Part shown: piece by piece, positions 1 to 6,038 of the stretch
Numbering within the stretch: position 1 is the first letter of the stretch
Layout of the letters: every line of letters begins with the position of its first letter
Origin: Porticoccaceae bacterium
GTDB lineage: Bacteria > Pseudomonadota > Gammaproteobacteria > Pseudomonadales > Porticoccaceae
DNA length: 9,155 nucleotides
Assembly: GCA_030590275.1 (NCBI GenBank)
Contig: JAUUYV010000038.1
Span: 1 to 9,155 of the forward strand
Direction: 5' to 3'
Translations under genes and position numbers: made by a program
The notes under the pieces: generated by a model
The model's database searches: none
Told to the model about the DNA's origin: nothing
What the model saw: only the letters and a program-made list of their open reading frames with translations

Positions 1-1482
1 AGTTTCGAGCAAGCCACCCCAATTACCGCGCTGCTCCATCTCTTCCCGCGTTGAGTCATCGATCAGGGGCAGCTTAGAGCGAGCTTCCCAACCACCGCCC
101 AGGGCTTTATAAAGTGCAATCAGGCTGCGGACCCTGTCTGCCTGACTGGTGACCAGGCGCTGCTGCTGAGCGAACAAGGCCTGTTGAGAGTCTAATACGC
201 GCTGGTAACCGGAAAACCCTTCTCGAAAACGCAGTGTGGCTAGCTCACTGGAACGTTTCGAGGAAGCTACCGTTTTGACCAGGAGGGCGGATTGCTGGAC
301 TCTGCCTTTATAGCCCGCCATGGCATCTTCTGCTTCGCGGGCAGCCTGCAGCACTATTTCGCGGTAGTTGACCAGCGCCTGCTGCAAGCGGGCATCCTGC
401 ACGCGGACATTGTTTTTGATTCGGCCATAACTCAGAAAGGGCCAGCTGAAGGATGGGCCAACGGTGTAGGTGATGGCGTCGGAATCGAATAAATTGTCAA
501 AATCATCATCAATCGGCCCACCTGCGGTCAGGCCGATCGAGCCGATCAAGCTGAAACTCGGGTAAAGATCCGCTTCGGCAAGGCCAACCAGGGCATTCTG
601 GGCCATAGCCAGCAACTCTGCCTGACGAACATCCGGGCGCCGGCGCAGCATATCGGCAGGGAAGCCCACCGGGATATCCACAGGAATGACCGGTAAGCCG
701 TTTTCGCGAGCCAACAAGGTTGTGACGGTGCCGGGCGCTTGCCCCAGCAAGGTAGACAGCGCGTTGCGGGCCTGCTTAAGGGATAGCTCGAGTGCGGGGA
801 TAGTGGAATAGGTACTGAGCAGCAGGGAGTTTGCCTGTTGCATATCTAATCCGGAGTCCTGACCGTTGCGGTACAAAACCTCGGTAATGTCATAGCTGCG
901 TTGTTGTAGTTTGATGTTTTCCCGTGATATTCGTAGCTGTTCCTCGGTGGCCCGGATCACCGTGTAGGTATCGATTACCTGTGCCGTCAGCAAGATCAGG
1001 GCCTGATCGTAGGCGGCGATAGATGCCATAAATGCAGCATCAGCGGATTCAAGGCCACGACGAAAGCGGCCCCAGAAATCGATTTCCCAGGCTGCACTTA
1101 GGCCCAGGCCATACTGCCAGTAGTTAGAGCTAGAGCCACTGCTTTCCGGCGGCGACAGGTGGGTAGCATTAGCGTTGATACGCTGGGACGGGTATAGCGC
1201 GCCGATGGCAACACCCAGTTGCGCTCGGCTTTCCAGCACCCGTAGGCCCGCTATTTCCAGGTTATTATTGTTTTTCCAGGCCAGCTCGATCAGCTCATTT
1301 AAAGTCGGATCGTTAAATATCTGCCACCACTGGACTCTTTGCTGGGCCGAGGTTTCGAGGCCCTGCTCAGTGGGTTCTGACCATTGTGTAGAGGGGGTAA
1401 TTTCTGGTTCGATAAAATCGGGCCCCACCGGGGCACAGGCGTTAAGAACTATAACCAGCGCAGGAATGAGTAATTTGCGCAC
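1..1482 (-). CDS. NodT/OprM-family outer-membrane efflux lipoprotein, C-terminus cut by window edge
   Basis: This is the outer-membrane channel subunit of a tripartite efflux system (TolC/OprM fold), expected to pair with a periplasmic adaptor and an inner-membrane pump. My translation is open over all 494 codons to the left edge. It starts at a GTG giving MRKLLIPALVIVLNACAP, a lipoprotein signal with lipobox LNAC and lipidated Cys16. Family landmarks follow: QWWQIFNDPTLNELIE near residues 50-65, a WEIDFWGRFRRG block near 125-140, and a PADMLRRRPDVRQAE block near 275-290 that begins the second OEP repeat. A late block ending in SLIALYKALGGGWE is typical of the C-terminal end, so only a short tail is missing. 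The start lies 10 bases after the stop of the ion-channel gene, with no good Shine-Dalgarno sequence, so translation may depend on coupling. Its adaptor and pump partners are not in the window and may lie beyond the left edge. The substrate is unknown. Confidence 0.93.
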   Translation of the reverse strand, partial: MRKLLIPALVIVLNACAPVGPDFIEPEITPSTQWSEPTEQGLETSAQQRVQWWQIFNDPTLNELIELAWKNNNNLEIAGLRVLESRAQLGVAIGALYPSQRINANATHLSPPESSGSSSNYWQYGLGLSAAWEIDFWGRFRRGLESADAAFMASIAAYDQALILLTAQVIDTYTVIRATEEQLRISRENIKLQQRSYDITEVLYRNGQDSGLDMQQANSLLLSTYSTIPALELSLKQARNALSTLLGQAPGTVTTLLARENGLPVIPVDIPVGFPADMLRRRPDVRQAELLAMAQNALVGLAEADLYPSFSLIGSIGLTAGGPIDDDFDNLFDSDAITYTVGPSFSWPFLSYGRIKNNVRVQDARLQQALVNYREIVLQAAREAEDAMAGYKGRVQQSALLVKTVASSKRSSELATLRFREGFSGYQRVLDSQQALFAQQQRLVTSQADRVRSLIALYKALGGGWEARSKLPLIDDSTREEMEQRGNWGGLLET

Positions 1483-1492
1483 TGGTGGTTTA

Positions 1493-1933
1493 TTAATTGG
1501 AGTTATCCACTGGTTGGTGTTGGCGGGCCACGCCTTGCATGACAGAAAACATGGTGCCCGCCGTGAGCCCAAACATGAGCACGCCATTGGCTGCTTCGAG
1601 GGCCCCCAGCAGACGCCACTGTTCACTCATAACGATATCCCCATAGCCGAGCGAGGCGAAGTTGACGGTGGAATGATAGAAGGCTGTAGCAAAAACCTGG
1701 AATTCATCGAGGTAGATGAATAATGATGCCCAGATTGTGATCTGAATAATATTACCGGCAAATAGAACCGCTAGCGCAAAGGTTAATATCCAGATGTCTT
1801 CGAAAATAGTTGCTTCAAGTGCAAGTCTTTTTTGCCTCCCCATCAGGAAGCGAATGAGAATAACCACGGCTAAAACTTGAATAACCATATTGACGGAGAT
1901 GGTCAGGATACCTATCAACAAGGGTATGAGCAT
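1493..1933 (-). CDS. Small two-TM potassium-channel-like protein (Ion_trans_2 pore)
   Basis: A 146-residue inner-membrane protein with a potassium-channel pore. It has an N-terminal hydrophobic segment (about residues 3-30), a basic loop (GRQKRLALE), a second segment (about 46-75), a pore helix, and the selectivity filter SLGYGD at residues 94-99. A final transmembrane segment (about 112-134) follows. The canonical filter is TVGYGD, so here Thr is replaced by Ser and Val by Leu while GYGD is intact. There is no RCK or nucleotide-binding regulatory domain, so gating cannot be read from the sequence. The ATG is supported by GAGG at 1942-1939, five bases upstream. The gene sits between the AI-2E transporter (65-base gap) and the NodT lipoprotein (10-base gap) on the same strand, probably in one transcript. 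The pore family is clear; actual potassium conduction is inferred. Confidence 0.88.
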   Translation of the reverse strand: MLIPLLIGILTISVNMVIQVLAVVILIRFLMGRQKRLALEATIFEDIWILTFALAVLFAGNIIQITIWASLFIYLDEFQVFATAFYHSTVNFASLGYGDIVMSEQWRLLGALEAANGVLMFGLTAGTMFSVMQGVARQHQPVDNSN

Positions 1934-1998
1934 GCTTACCTCTTTGGTTTAGCCAGGTTTTCGGCTTTAATTAAGCGATCAACAGCAACAAATTTTGT

Positions 1999-3144
1999 TT
2001 ATTCGCTAATACCTGCTTGTTGAGTATCCGGGGTGTCTCCCGATTCAGTTTCTGCTCCAGTTTCTAATCCGGCATCTGCCTCCCCCATCTGTAACCAGGC
2101 CTGGAATAGTTTGAAGCTCATGGCCAATACCACAGCGCCGGTAAACAGACCGATGATGCCAGACAGGATCATGCCACCAATGGCGCCCAGTAAAATAACC
2201 AGCATCGGGGCTTCAACGCCGCGACCAAGCATGATGGGTTTTAGCACCATGTCGAGGAAGGACACCACTATGGCCCAGATCATAAACAGAGTAGCGACAG
2301 TCGAAGATTCGACAGAGAAAACGTAAACGATAACTGGCCCCAAAATCAACCAGGGCGGCAATTGGGCAATGGCGACGACCAGCACAAATAAGGCCCACAG
2401 GCCAGCAGCGGGAACACCAACTACTATCATGCCGAGACCCGCCAGCACCGCCTGTATTAAAGCAATACCGAGCACGCCGGTTGCCACACTGCGAATAGTA
2501 GCAACAGACAGATTGAGCATTTCGCCGCCCCGATCGCCTGCCAGACGTCTGAAAAACTGATTCATCGCTGTTGCGGCAGCTTCCGCATTGGATAGAAATG
2601 CAGCGGCGATCAGTATCGACACCAGAAGCTGCAAGACGCCAAGCCCGGCTCCGGCGATCTTGCTAATAATGGCGCCACCTATCTCTTTTACCTGGTCTTT
2701 ATGCGATTGTATAAATCCGGTGAGATTTTCGGCGGCCTGTGCCCAGGCAGTGTAGATTTTGTTACCAACTATCGGCCAATCCTGAACTCCTTCCGAAGGC
2801 GGAGGCACCTGAGCGGTGCCCTCGGCAATGTGTTTTCCTAAACTGGTAGCGCTGTTGATTATAGAGTCTGCAAACATCCAGGATGGGACAATTACGATGC
2901 CGAGTCCGATCAATGCTACCAGGGTGACCGCTAATTTCTTACGGCCTCCGAGTGCGCTCTGCAATTTTAAGAAAGGTGTGTAGGCTGCGATGGCGATTAT
3001 TCCAGCCCAGATAATCAGTGAAATAAAAGGCCTCAGGATTAACAGGGCCCAGGCCAGTACAATAAAAATCAGGCCCAGGTTTATTGCGATTTCGATGGCT
3101 TGCCTGACCGGGCTTTTTTCGCTCTGGATATCTGATTTATTCAT
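1999..3144 (-). CDS. AI-2E family transporter (PerM/YdiK-like membrane protein)
   Basis: A 381-residue multipass inner-membrane protein of the AI-2E transporter family. Visible features are a paired hydrophobic segment near residues 18-55, another at about 70-92, and a soluble loop of about 95-155 containing VPPPSEGVQDWPIVG. A long hydrophobic C-terminal half follows, with VAIAQLPPWLILGPVIVYV (about 257-275) and FLDMVLKPIML (about 294-304), the conserved LPP/GP and D-LKP blocks of the family. The C-terminal tail after about residue 358 is acidic and polar. Members have been tied to export of autoinducer-2 or other small molecules and to Na+/H+ exchange, but most are uncharacterised, so the substrate is open. 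The ATG has a modest GAGAG ribosome-binding sequence nine bases upstream. The gene probably leads the transcript that continues into the ion channel and NodT genes. Confidence 0.92.
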   Translation of the reverse strand: MNKSDIQSEKSPVRQAIEIAINLGLIFIVLAWALLILRPFISLIIWAGIIAIAAYTPFLKLQSALGGRKKLAVTLVALIGLGIVIVPSWMFADSIINSATSLGKHIAEGTAQVPPPSEGVQDWPIVGNKIYTAWAQAAENLTGFIQSHKDQVKEIGGAIISKIAGAGLGVLQLLVSILIAAAFLSNAEAAATAMNQFFRRLAGDRGGEMLNLSVATIRSVATGVLGIALIQAVLAGLGMIVVGVPAAGLWALFVLVVAIAQLPPWLILGPVIVYVFSVESSTVATLFMIWAIVVSFLDMVLKPIMLGRGVEAPMLVILLGAIGGMILSGIIGLFTGAVVLAMSFKLFQAWLQMGEADAGLETGAETESGDTPDTQQAGISE

Positions 3145-3199
3145 AGTCTCTTACTCTCGGATTTAACAGTTTGTTAGTATTTTTATGTTTCCAGCTTTG

Positions 3200-3220
3200 G
3201 TGGTTTAGGATAATAACCAC
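3200..3220. repeat. Small hairpin in the gap between the porin and AI-2E genes
   Basis: The 107-base gap 3145-3251 holds a perfect 6-bp inverted repeat, GTGGTT (3200-3205) and AACCAC (3215-3220), with a 9-base loop. No T-run follows on either strand, so it is not a standard intrinsic terminator. It may be a weak attenuator between the porin gene and the AI-2E operon, or chance. I found no convincing promoter in this gap, so read-through from the porin gene is possible. Confidence 0.3.
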
Positions 3221-3251
3221 TCTCGGAATGGTAGCAGTATTCAGAACTATC

Positions 3252-4568
3252 TTAAAAACGGATGGTGTAATTGGTGATAATTCGAATGCCATTAGCATCT
3301 TTCCCATCCTGTGCAACATTAGTGTTCTTCTGATCTACTCGCGCGTGGCGAATAAACACTGACAGCCCTTTCAGAAGGTCTGTTTGAAATGTGTACTTTA
3401 CATTCACATTCCATTCAGTTTGATCGGGACTGGCTTCGGCGCCGCTATCATCGGTATTGCCGGTGGTAAAGTTAGTGCCTACGCGCCAGCCTGGTAGATT
3501 CCATACTGAAAGATCTTTATCGAAACCTATAAGGTAGGCCTTTTCACCAGTGCGATTAAAATCGTTGATCATTACCGAGGTATAACCGGGAATGGAGCCC
3601 CAGCTGGTGGTAATTCGGTCGCCATCGTACAGAGTATAGGCCAGGGTTGTGGTGACTAGCGGAGTTTCCCACACCAGTTTAGTCCCGTAGTGGTCACCGC
3701 TGAAGTCACCACTTAGTTCATCGCCGCTCGAAGACCGATGAGTGTATTGCCCCGCGAGGGTTAGGATAGAGTCTTTACCCAGCTCCAGGTAATGATTGTA
3801 TTCTGCATAGATTAAGTCGAGTACATCTGGAGCCTGGTAGCCATATAAGCCGCCATTGTGGCCAGCATTATCGTGATATCGTACGGTTAGTGTGCGAATA
3901 TCTTCGTCGCCATCAATACCCGCACGGTCGTAGGCTTTTTCAAAATCAGTACTGGTTCGGTCTTTGATGTGAGTGATATAAGCTGCGCCCAGATCCCAGT
4001 TTGGATTGAATTTATGGATAAATTCTCCGCCCTGAAAGCTGTTGGGTATCATTCGACTATCGCTTTTGTTGATATACGGTGAGTTGAGTTCAAAACGGCC
4101 CAGGCGCAAAGCAGTGCTATCTCCGAGCTTCAGCTTGATGTAAAGGTTTGAAATGCCGCCGTAACTCTGCTGGCTATCCTGTAACAGGCCGGTATCGTCT
4201 TTGTCTTTATCGCCCACAATCTTTTGTGAAGTATAGGCGGTGGCGCCAAACTGAAGAAAATCTCGCCAAAACCCCGACTGCCAGCCTAACCATCCGCCAG
4301 TAGCCAGTGCTTGTTTATCGGGTTCGCGGTCAGTGTTGCGCTCGAGATAATAAGTACGCAGGTGTAGTTTCCAGCGCTGATCTTCAAAAAAAGGTGATTC
4401 CTCAAATCCAGCTTCCAATGGTGAATGACTATCGCTGTCTTTCAGATAATCGGGGCCTGCCTCATCCCCATGAACGACGTAGCTGTTAGCAAAGACCGTA
4501 CAACCTGCGATTCCAAGGCACAGCCATTTAATACTTTTCATTTTTCGACCAACGAATAATAACTTCAT
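3252..4568 (-). CDS. OprD-family outer-membrane porin
   Basis: A 438-residue beta-barrel porin of the OprD family, whose members take up amino acids, peptides, aromatic acids or other small molecules. After a signal peptide, the mature N-terminus has the family pattern FFEDQRWKLHLRTYYLERN (about residues 59-77), then GWLGWQSGFWRDFLQFGATAYTSQ. Later blocks include LRLGRFELNSPYINKSDSRM with MIPNSFQGGEF, matching the region where family members usually read DSRLLP-x-x-F-x-G. The chain alternates polar and aromatic strand residues and ends in phenylalanine (NYTIRF), as barrel proteins recognised by BamA do. Length is normal for the family. The start is uncertain: Met10 (position 4541) begins a cleaner signal peptide, MKSIKWLCLGIAG, and neither ATG has a good Shine-Dalgarno sequence. 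The substrate cannot be predicted from the neighbours. Confidence 0.9.
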   Translation of the reverse strand: MKLLFVGRKMKSIKWLCLGIAGCTVFANSYVVHGDEAGPDYLKDSDSHSPLEAGFEESPFFEDQRWKLHLRTYYLERNTDREPDKQALATGGWLGWQSGFWRDFLQFGATAYTSQKIVGDKDKDDTGLLQDSQQSYGGISNLYIKLKLGDSTALRLGRFELNSPYINKSDSRMIPNSFQGGEFIHKFNPNWDLGAAYITHIKDRTSTDFEKAYDRAGIDGDEDIRTLTVRYHDNAGHNGGLYGYQAPDVLDLIYAEYNHYLELGKDSILTLAGQYTHRSSSGDELSGDFSGDHYGTKLVWETPLVTTTLAYTLYDGDRITTSWGSIPGYTSVMINDFNRTGEKAYLIGFDKDLSVWNLPGWRVGTNFTTGNTDDSGAEASPDQTEWNVNVKYTFQTDLLKGLSVFIRHARVDQKNTNVAQDGKDANGIRIITNYTIRF

Positions 4569-4611
4569 GTATTATGATTTTTATTCAAACAGTATTGTTG
4601 AGGATTGCAGG

Positions 4612-4640
4612 ACAATACAGGGTAGATTTATTTTCTGCAA
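4612..4640 (-). promoter_or_regulatory. Candidate sigma-70-type promoter for the porin gene
   Basis: On the minus strand, TTGCAG (4640-4635) and TATTGT (4617-4612) are separated by 17 bases and lie about 45 bases upstream of the first porin ATG. The -10 matches 4 of 6 consensus bases and the -35 only 3 of 6, so this is a weak suggestion in an AT-rich divergent spacer. Confidence 0.25.
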
Positions 4641-4669
4641 CGAGCGTATCAATCGCTATTGCGAATACC

Positions 4670-4686
4670 ATTTAAATTTTTTAAAT
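4670..4686. repeat. AT-only palindrome upstream of the glycine-zipper gene
   Basis: A perfect 7-bp inverted repeat, ATTTAAA-TTT-TTTAAAT, lies three bases before the AGGAG ribosome-binding site (4690-4694) of the downstream gene. In RNA it could fold beside the ribosome site; in DNA it could be an operator or simply AT-rich promoter sequence. Its place in a divergent spacer makes a regulatory role possible, but no known factor is implied. Confidence 0.4.
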
Positions 4687-4700
4687 AGCAGGAGTAGATC

Positions 4701-5060
4701 ATGATAAATTTTCGTTGCCATTTTATTATTGGCATAGTAAGCGCCATTTTTTCACTCTCTCTATATGCCGAGATCATTATCGACCCTGAAGGCGTCGATA
4801 TGGGGCAATATCAGAGGGACACCGCCGAGTGCGATCAGATTGCCAGCCAGGTTGATCAGCGAGGTGCTTCAGGTGCGGTTAAAGGCGCTGCAGTTGGCGC
4901 TGGAGTTGGTGCGATAGCAGGAAATAGTGATAGTGCTAAAAAAGGCGCTGGCGTTGGTGCTCTCGTGGGTGTTGTTGGTGGTAGGAGGAGCACCAGAGCT
5001 GAAAAAGATAAAGTTGTTAAGAATTGTCTGGCAAATAAAGGTTATACCGTACTCAACTAG
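4701..5060 (+). CDS. Small exported glycine-zipper protein
   Basis: A 119-residue protein with an N-terminal signal peptide (about residues 1-23, ending SLSLYA before EIIIDPEG). It is not a lipoprotein: no Cys sits at the cleavage site, and the early Cys6 precedes the hydrophobic core. The centre is a glycine zipper, GAVKGAAVGAGVGAIAG (58-74) and GAGVGALVGVVGG (82-94), separated by a short charged linker. Such repeats form tightly packed helices in or at membranes. Two cysteines bracket the zipper (Cys44 in AECDQIA and Cys109 in KNCLANKGY) and could form a disulfide; the closing CLxxKGYxVL pattern recurs in small glycine-zipper envelope proteins. The ATG is well supported by AGGAG at 4690-4694. 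The gene is divergent from the porin and convergent with mlaA, so probably monocistronic. The exact function is unknown; an envelope-associated role is inferred. Confidence 0.85.
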   Translation: MINFRCHFIIGIVSAIFSLSLYAEIIIDPEGVDMGQYQRDTAECDQIASQVDQRGASGAVKGAAVGAGVGAIAGNSDSAKKGAGVGALVGVVGGRRSTRAEKDKVVKNCLANKGYTVLN

Positions 5061-5093
5061 CTGGAGACTGAGGGGTCGTCTTATTAGACTCAT

Positions 5094-5126
5094 GGCTTGC
5101 CAGGTTCATTCATTGCCTGGCAAGCC
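5094..5126. terminator. Strong hairpin between convergent genes, possible bidirectional terminator or repeat element
   Basis: A perfect 11-bp stem, GGCTTGCCAGG (5094-5104) and CCTGGCAAGCC (5116-5126), encloses an 11-base loop. It lies 33 bases after the glycine-zipper stop and 75 bases beyond the mlaA stop, where a shared terminator is expected. No T-run follows on either strand, so it is not a textbook intrinsic terminator. It may instead stabilise 3' ends or be a dispersed REP-like repeat; its arms resemble those at 7439-7509. Confidence 0.45.
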
Positions 5127-5137
5127 GGGCAGCCGCG

Positions 5138-5150
5138 GTCAAATTTTGAC
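5138..5150. repeat. Short palindrome GTCAAATTTTGAC
   Basis: A 6-bp inverted repeat with a single central base directly abuts the tandem 15-base units that follow. It forms part of the structured convergent gap. Its role is unknown and it is short enough to be chance. Confidence 0.35.
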
Positions 5151-5195
5151 GTAGCTAATGTCCATGTAGCTAATGGCGATGTGGCTTAAGGCTTA
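5151..5195 (+). repeat. Three imperfect tandem 15-base units
   Basis: GTAGCTAATGTCCAT (5151-5165) is followed by GTAGCTAATGGCGAT (5166-5180) and a degenerate GTGGCTTAAGGCTTA (5181-5195). The first two units share their first ten bases exactly and end alike in AT; the third has drifted further. The array ends seven bases from the mlaA stop codon. No start codon or ribosome site suggests translation. It looks like a small slippage-generated repeat. Confidence 0.6.
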
Positions 5196-5201
5196 TGAGT
5201 A

Positions 5202-6038
5202 TTATTTTTCAATTTCAATTTTGCGCAGTTCATGGTGGGCATAGCGTACGAGCTCATACTCAAATGGCGAACCGGTATTGTAGTAACGAAACCCCGTGTT
5301 TTTGCGTGTGTCGATAGCATTTAATAAAGTCGTCGCAATACGAATATCATCCTTGTTTGCGTCATCCTTAACATCCAGTAGATCAACGTTTTGGCTTATT
5401 ACCAAATCCACGCCAGAGCCGCCTGCATCGCGTAGGCTCGAAGGCCCCATAAAGGGTAGAACCAGATAAGGGCCACTTCCCAGCCCCCAATAACCGAGTG
5501 TCTGGCCGAAATCTTCGGGTTTTTTGTACAGACCTATTTTACTTGAAGGATCCCAGAAACCGAGTATGCCAACGGTACTGTTAACGACAAACCGCGCCAC
5601 TGTGATACCGCTATCCTTTACCCGTAATTGCAAAATATTGTTGAAAAGATTGCCCACCTCTCCGAGGTTGGAGAAAAAATTACTGATTCCGGTTTCCACC
5701 GGGTCTGGTGTAATGGCCTGGTAAGCCCGAGTTGTCGGTAGAAAAACGTAGTCATCGAAGACTGCATTGAAGTCATAGATTACACGGTTCATCGGAGACC
5801 AGGGGTCATAAACCAGCAGGATAGCTTCGGGTTTTATTTCGGGCGTGATGGTGCGCTGGACTTCGTCCGTGTCTGGCTTCTGTTCTTCCATTTCAGTTTG
5901 TAGCCCGTCGGCTTGTTCAGCAATTTCCTGCTGCTCATCTGGAGTTAGTTCGGAAGGTTGTTGAGCCAGAGAAGGATTTGCGAGTAACAGGCCAAGAAGA
6001 GATGAAGCGATGGTATGTTTGAGAGTATGCCGGTTCAT
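5202..6038 (-). CDS. mlaA: MlaA/VacJ-family phospholipid-transport protein, apparently not lipidated
   Basis: MlaA is the outer-membrane part of the Mla system. It removes mislocalised phospholipids from the outer leaflet and passes them to periplasmic MlaC. The 278-residue protein shows the family core: YDPWSPMNRVIYDFN (77-91), GISNFFSNLGEVGNLFNN (117-134), RFVVNSTVGILGFWDPSSKIGL (149-170) and the diagnostic EDFGQTLGYWGLGSGPYLVLP (175-195) with FMGPSSLRD. The N-terminus is a type I signal peptide (about 1-25, ending SLA before QQPSE), followed by an acidic, Gln-rich linker (about 26-65). There is no cysteine anywhere in the protein, so the lipid anchor of E. coli MlaA is absent. Its ATG overlaps the stop of the upstream hydrolase (ATGA), implying translational coupling. 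The family call is firm; attachment must rely on membrane embedding or on partner porins. Confidence 0.95.
   Translation of the reverse strand: MNRHTLKHTIASSLLGLLLANPSLAQQPSELTPDEQQEIAEQADGLQTEMEEQKPDTDEVQRTITPEIKPEAILLVYDPWSPMNRVIYDFNAVFDDYVFLPTTRAYQAITPDPVETGISNFFSNLGEVGNLFNNILQLRVKDSGITVARFVVNSTVGILGFWDPSSKIGLYKKPEDFGQTLGYWGLGSGPYLVLPFMGPSSLRDAGGSGVDLVISQNVDLLDVKDDANKDDIRIATTLLNAIDTRKNTGFRYYNTGSPFEYELVRYAHHELRKIEIEK

Noticed and set aside
1175..1723. A 182-codon open frame on the plus strand
   Set aside because: It runs antisense across the NodT and ion-channel genes, both firmly identified on the minus strand, and its product is low-complexity and unrecognisable.
2033..2326. A Pro/Ser/Met-rich open frame on the plus strand
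   Set aside because: It is antisense to the C-terminal half of the AI-2E transporter; the odd composition is what reversing a hydrophobic membrane gene produces.
1999..3144. A quorum-sensing (autoinducer-2 export) locus
   Set aside because: The family name reflects a few members only. No luxS, Lsr or sensor genes lie nearby, and many members act on other substrates, so a signalling role is not supported.
3153..3227. Direct repeat ACTCTCGGA at 3153-3161 and 3219-3227
   Set aside because: Nine bases, one copy overlapping the AI-2E ribosome-site region, with no further copies noticed nearby; likely chance.
5094..5126. A textbook Rho-independent terminator
   Set aside because: The stem is strong, but neither strand has the required T-run after it, so I record it only as a possible terminator or repeat element.
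4869..5154. Alternative frames over the glycine-zipper gene
   Set aside because: The frame beginning at 4701 has a good ribosome site, a signal peptide and family motifs. The overlapping frames have none of these.
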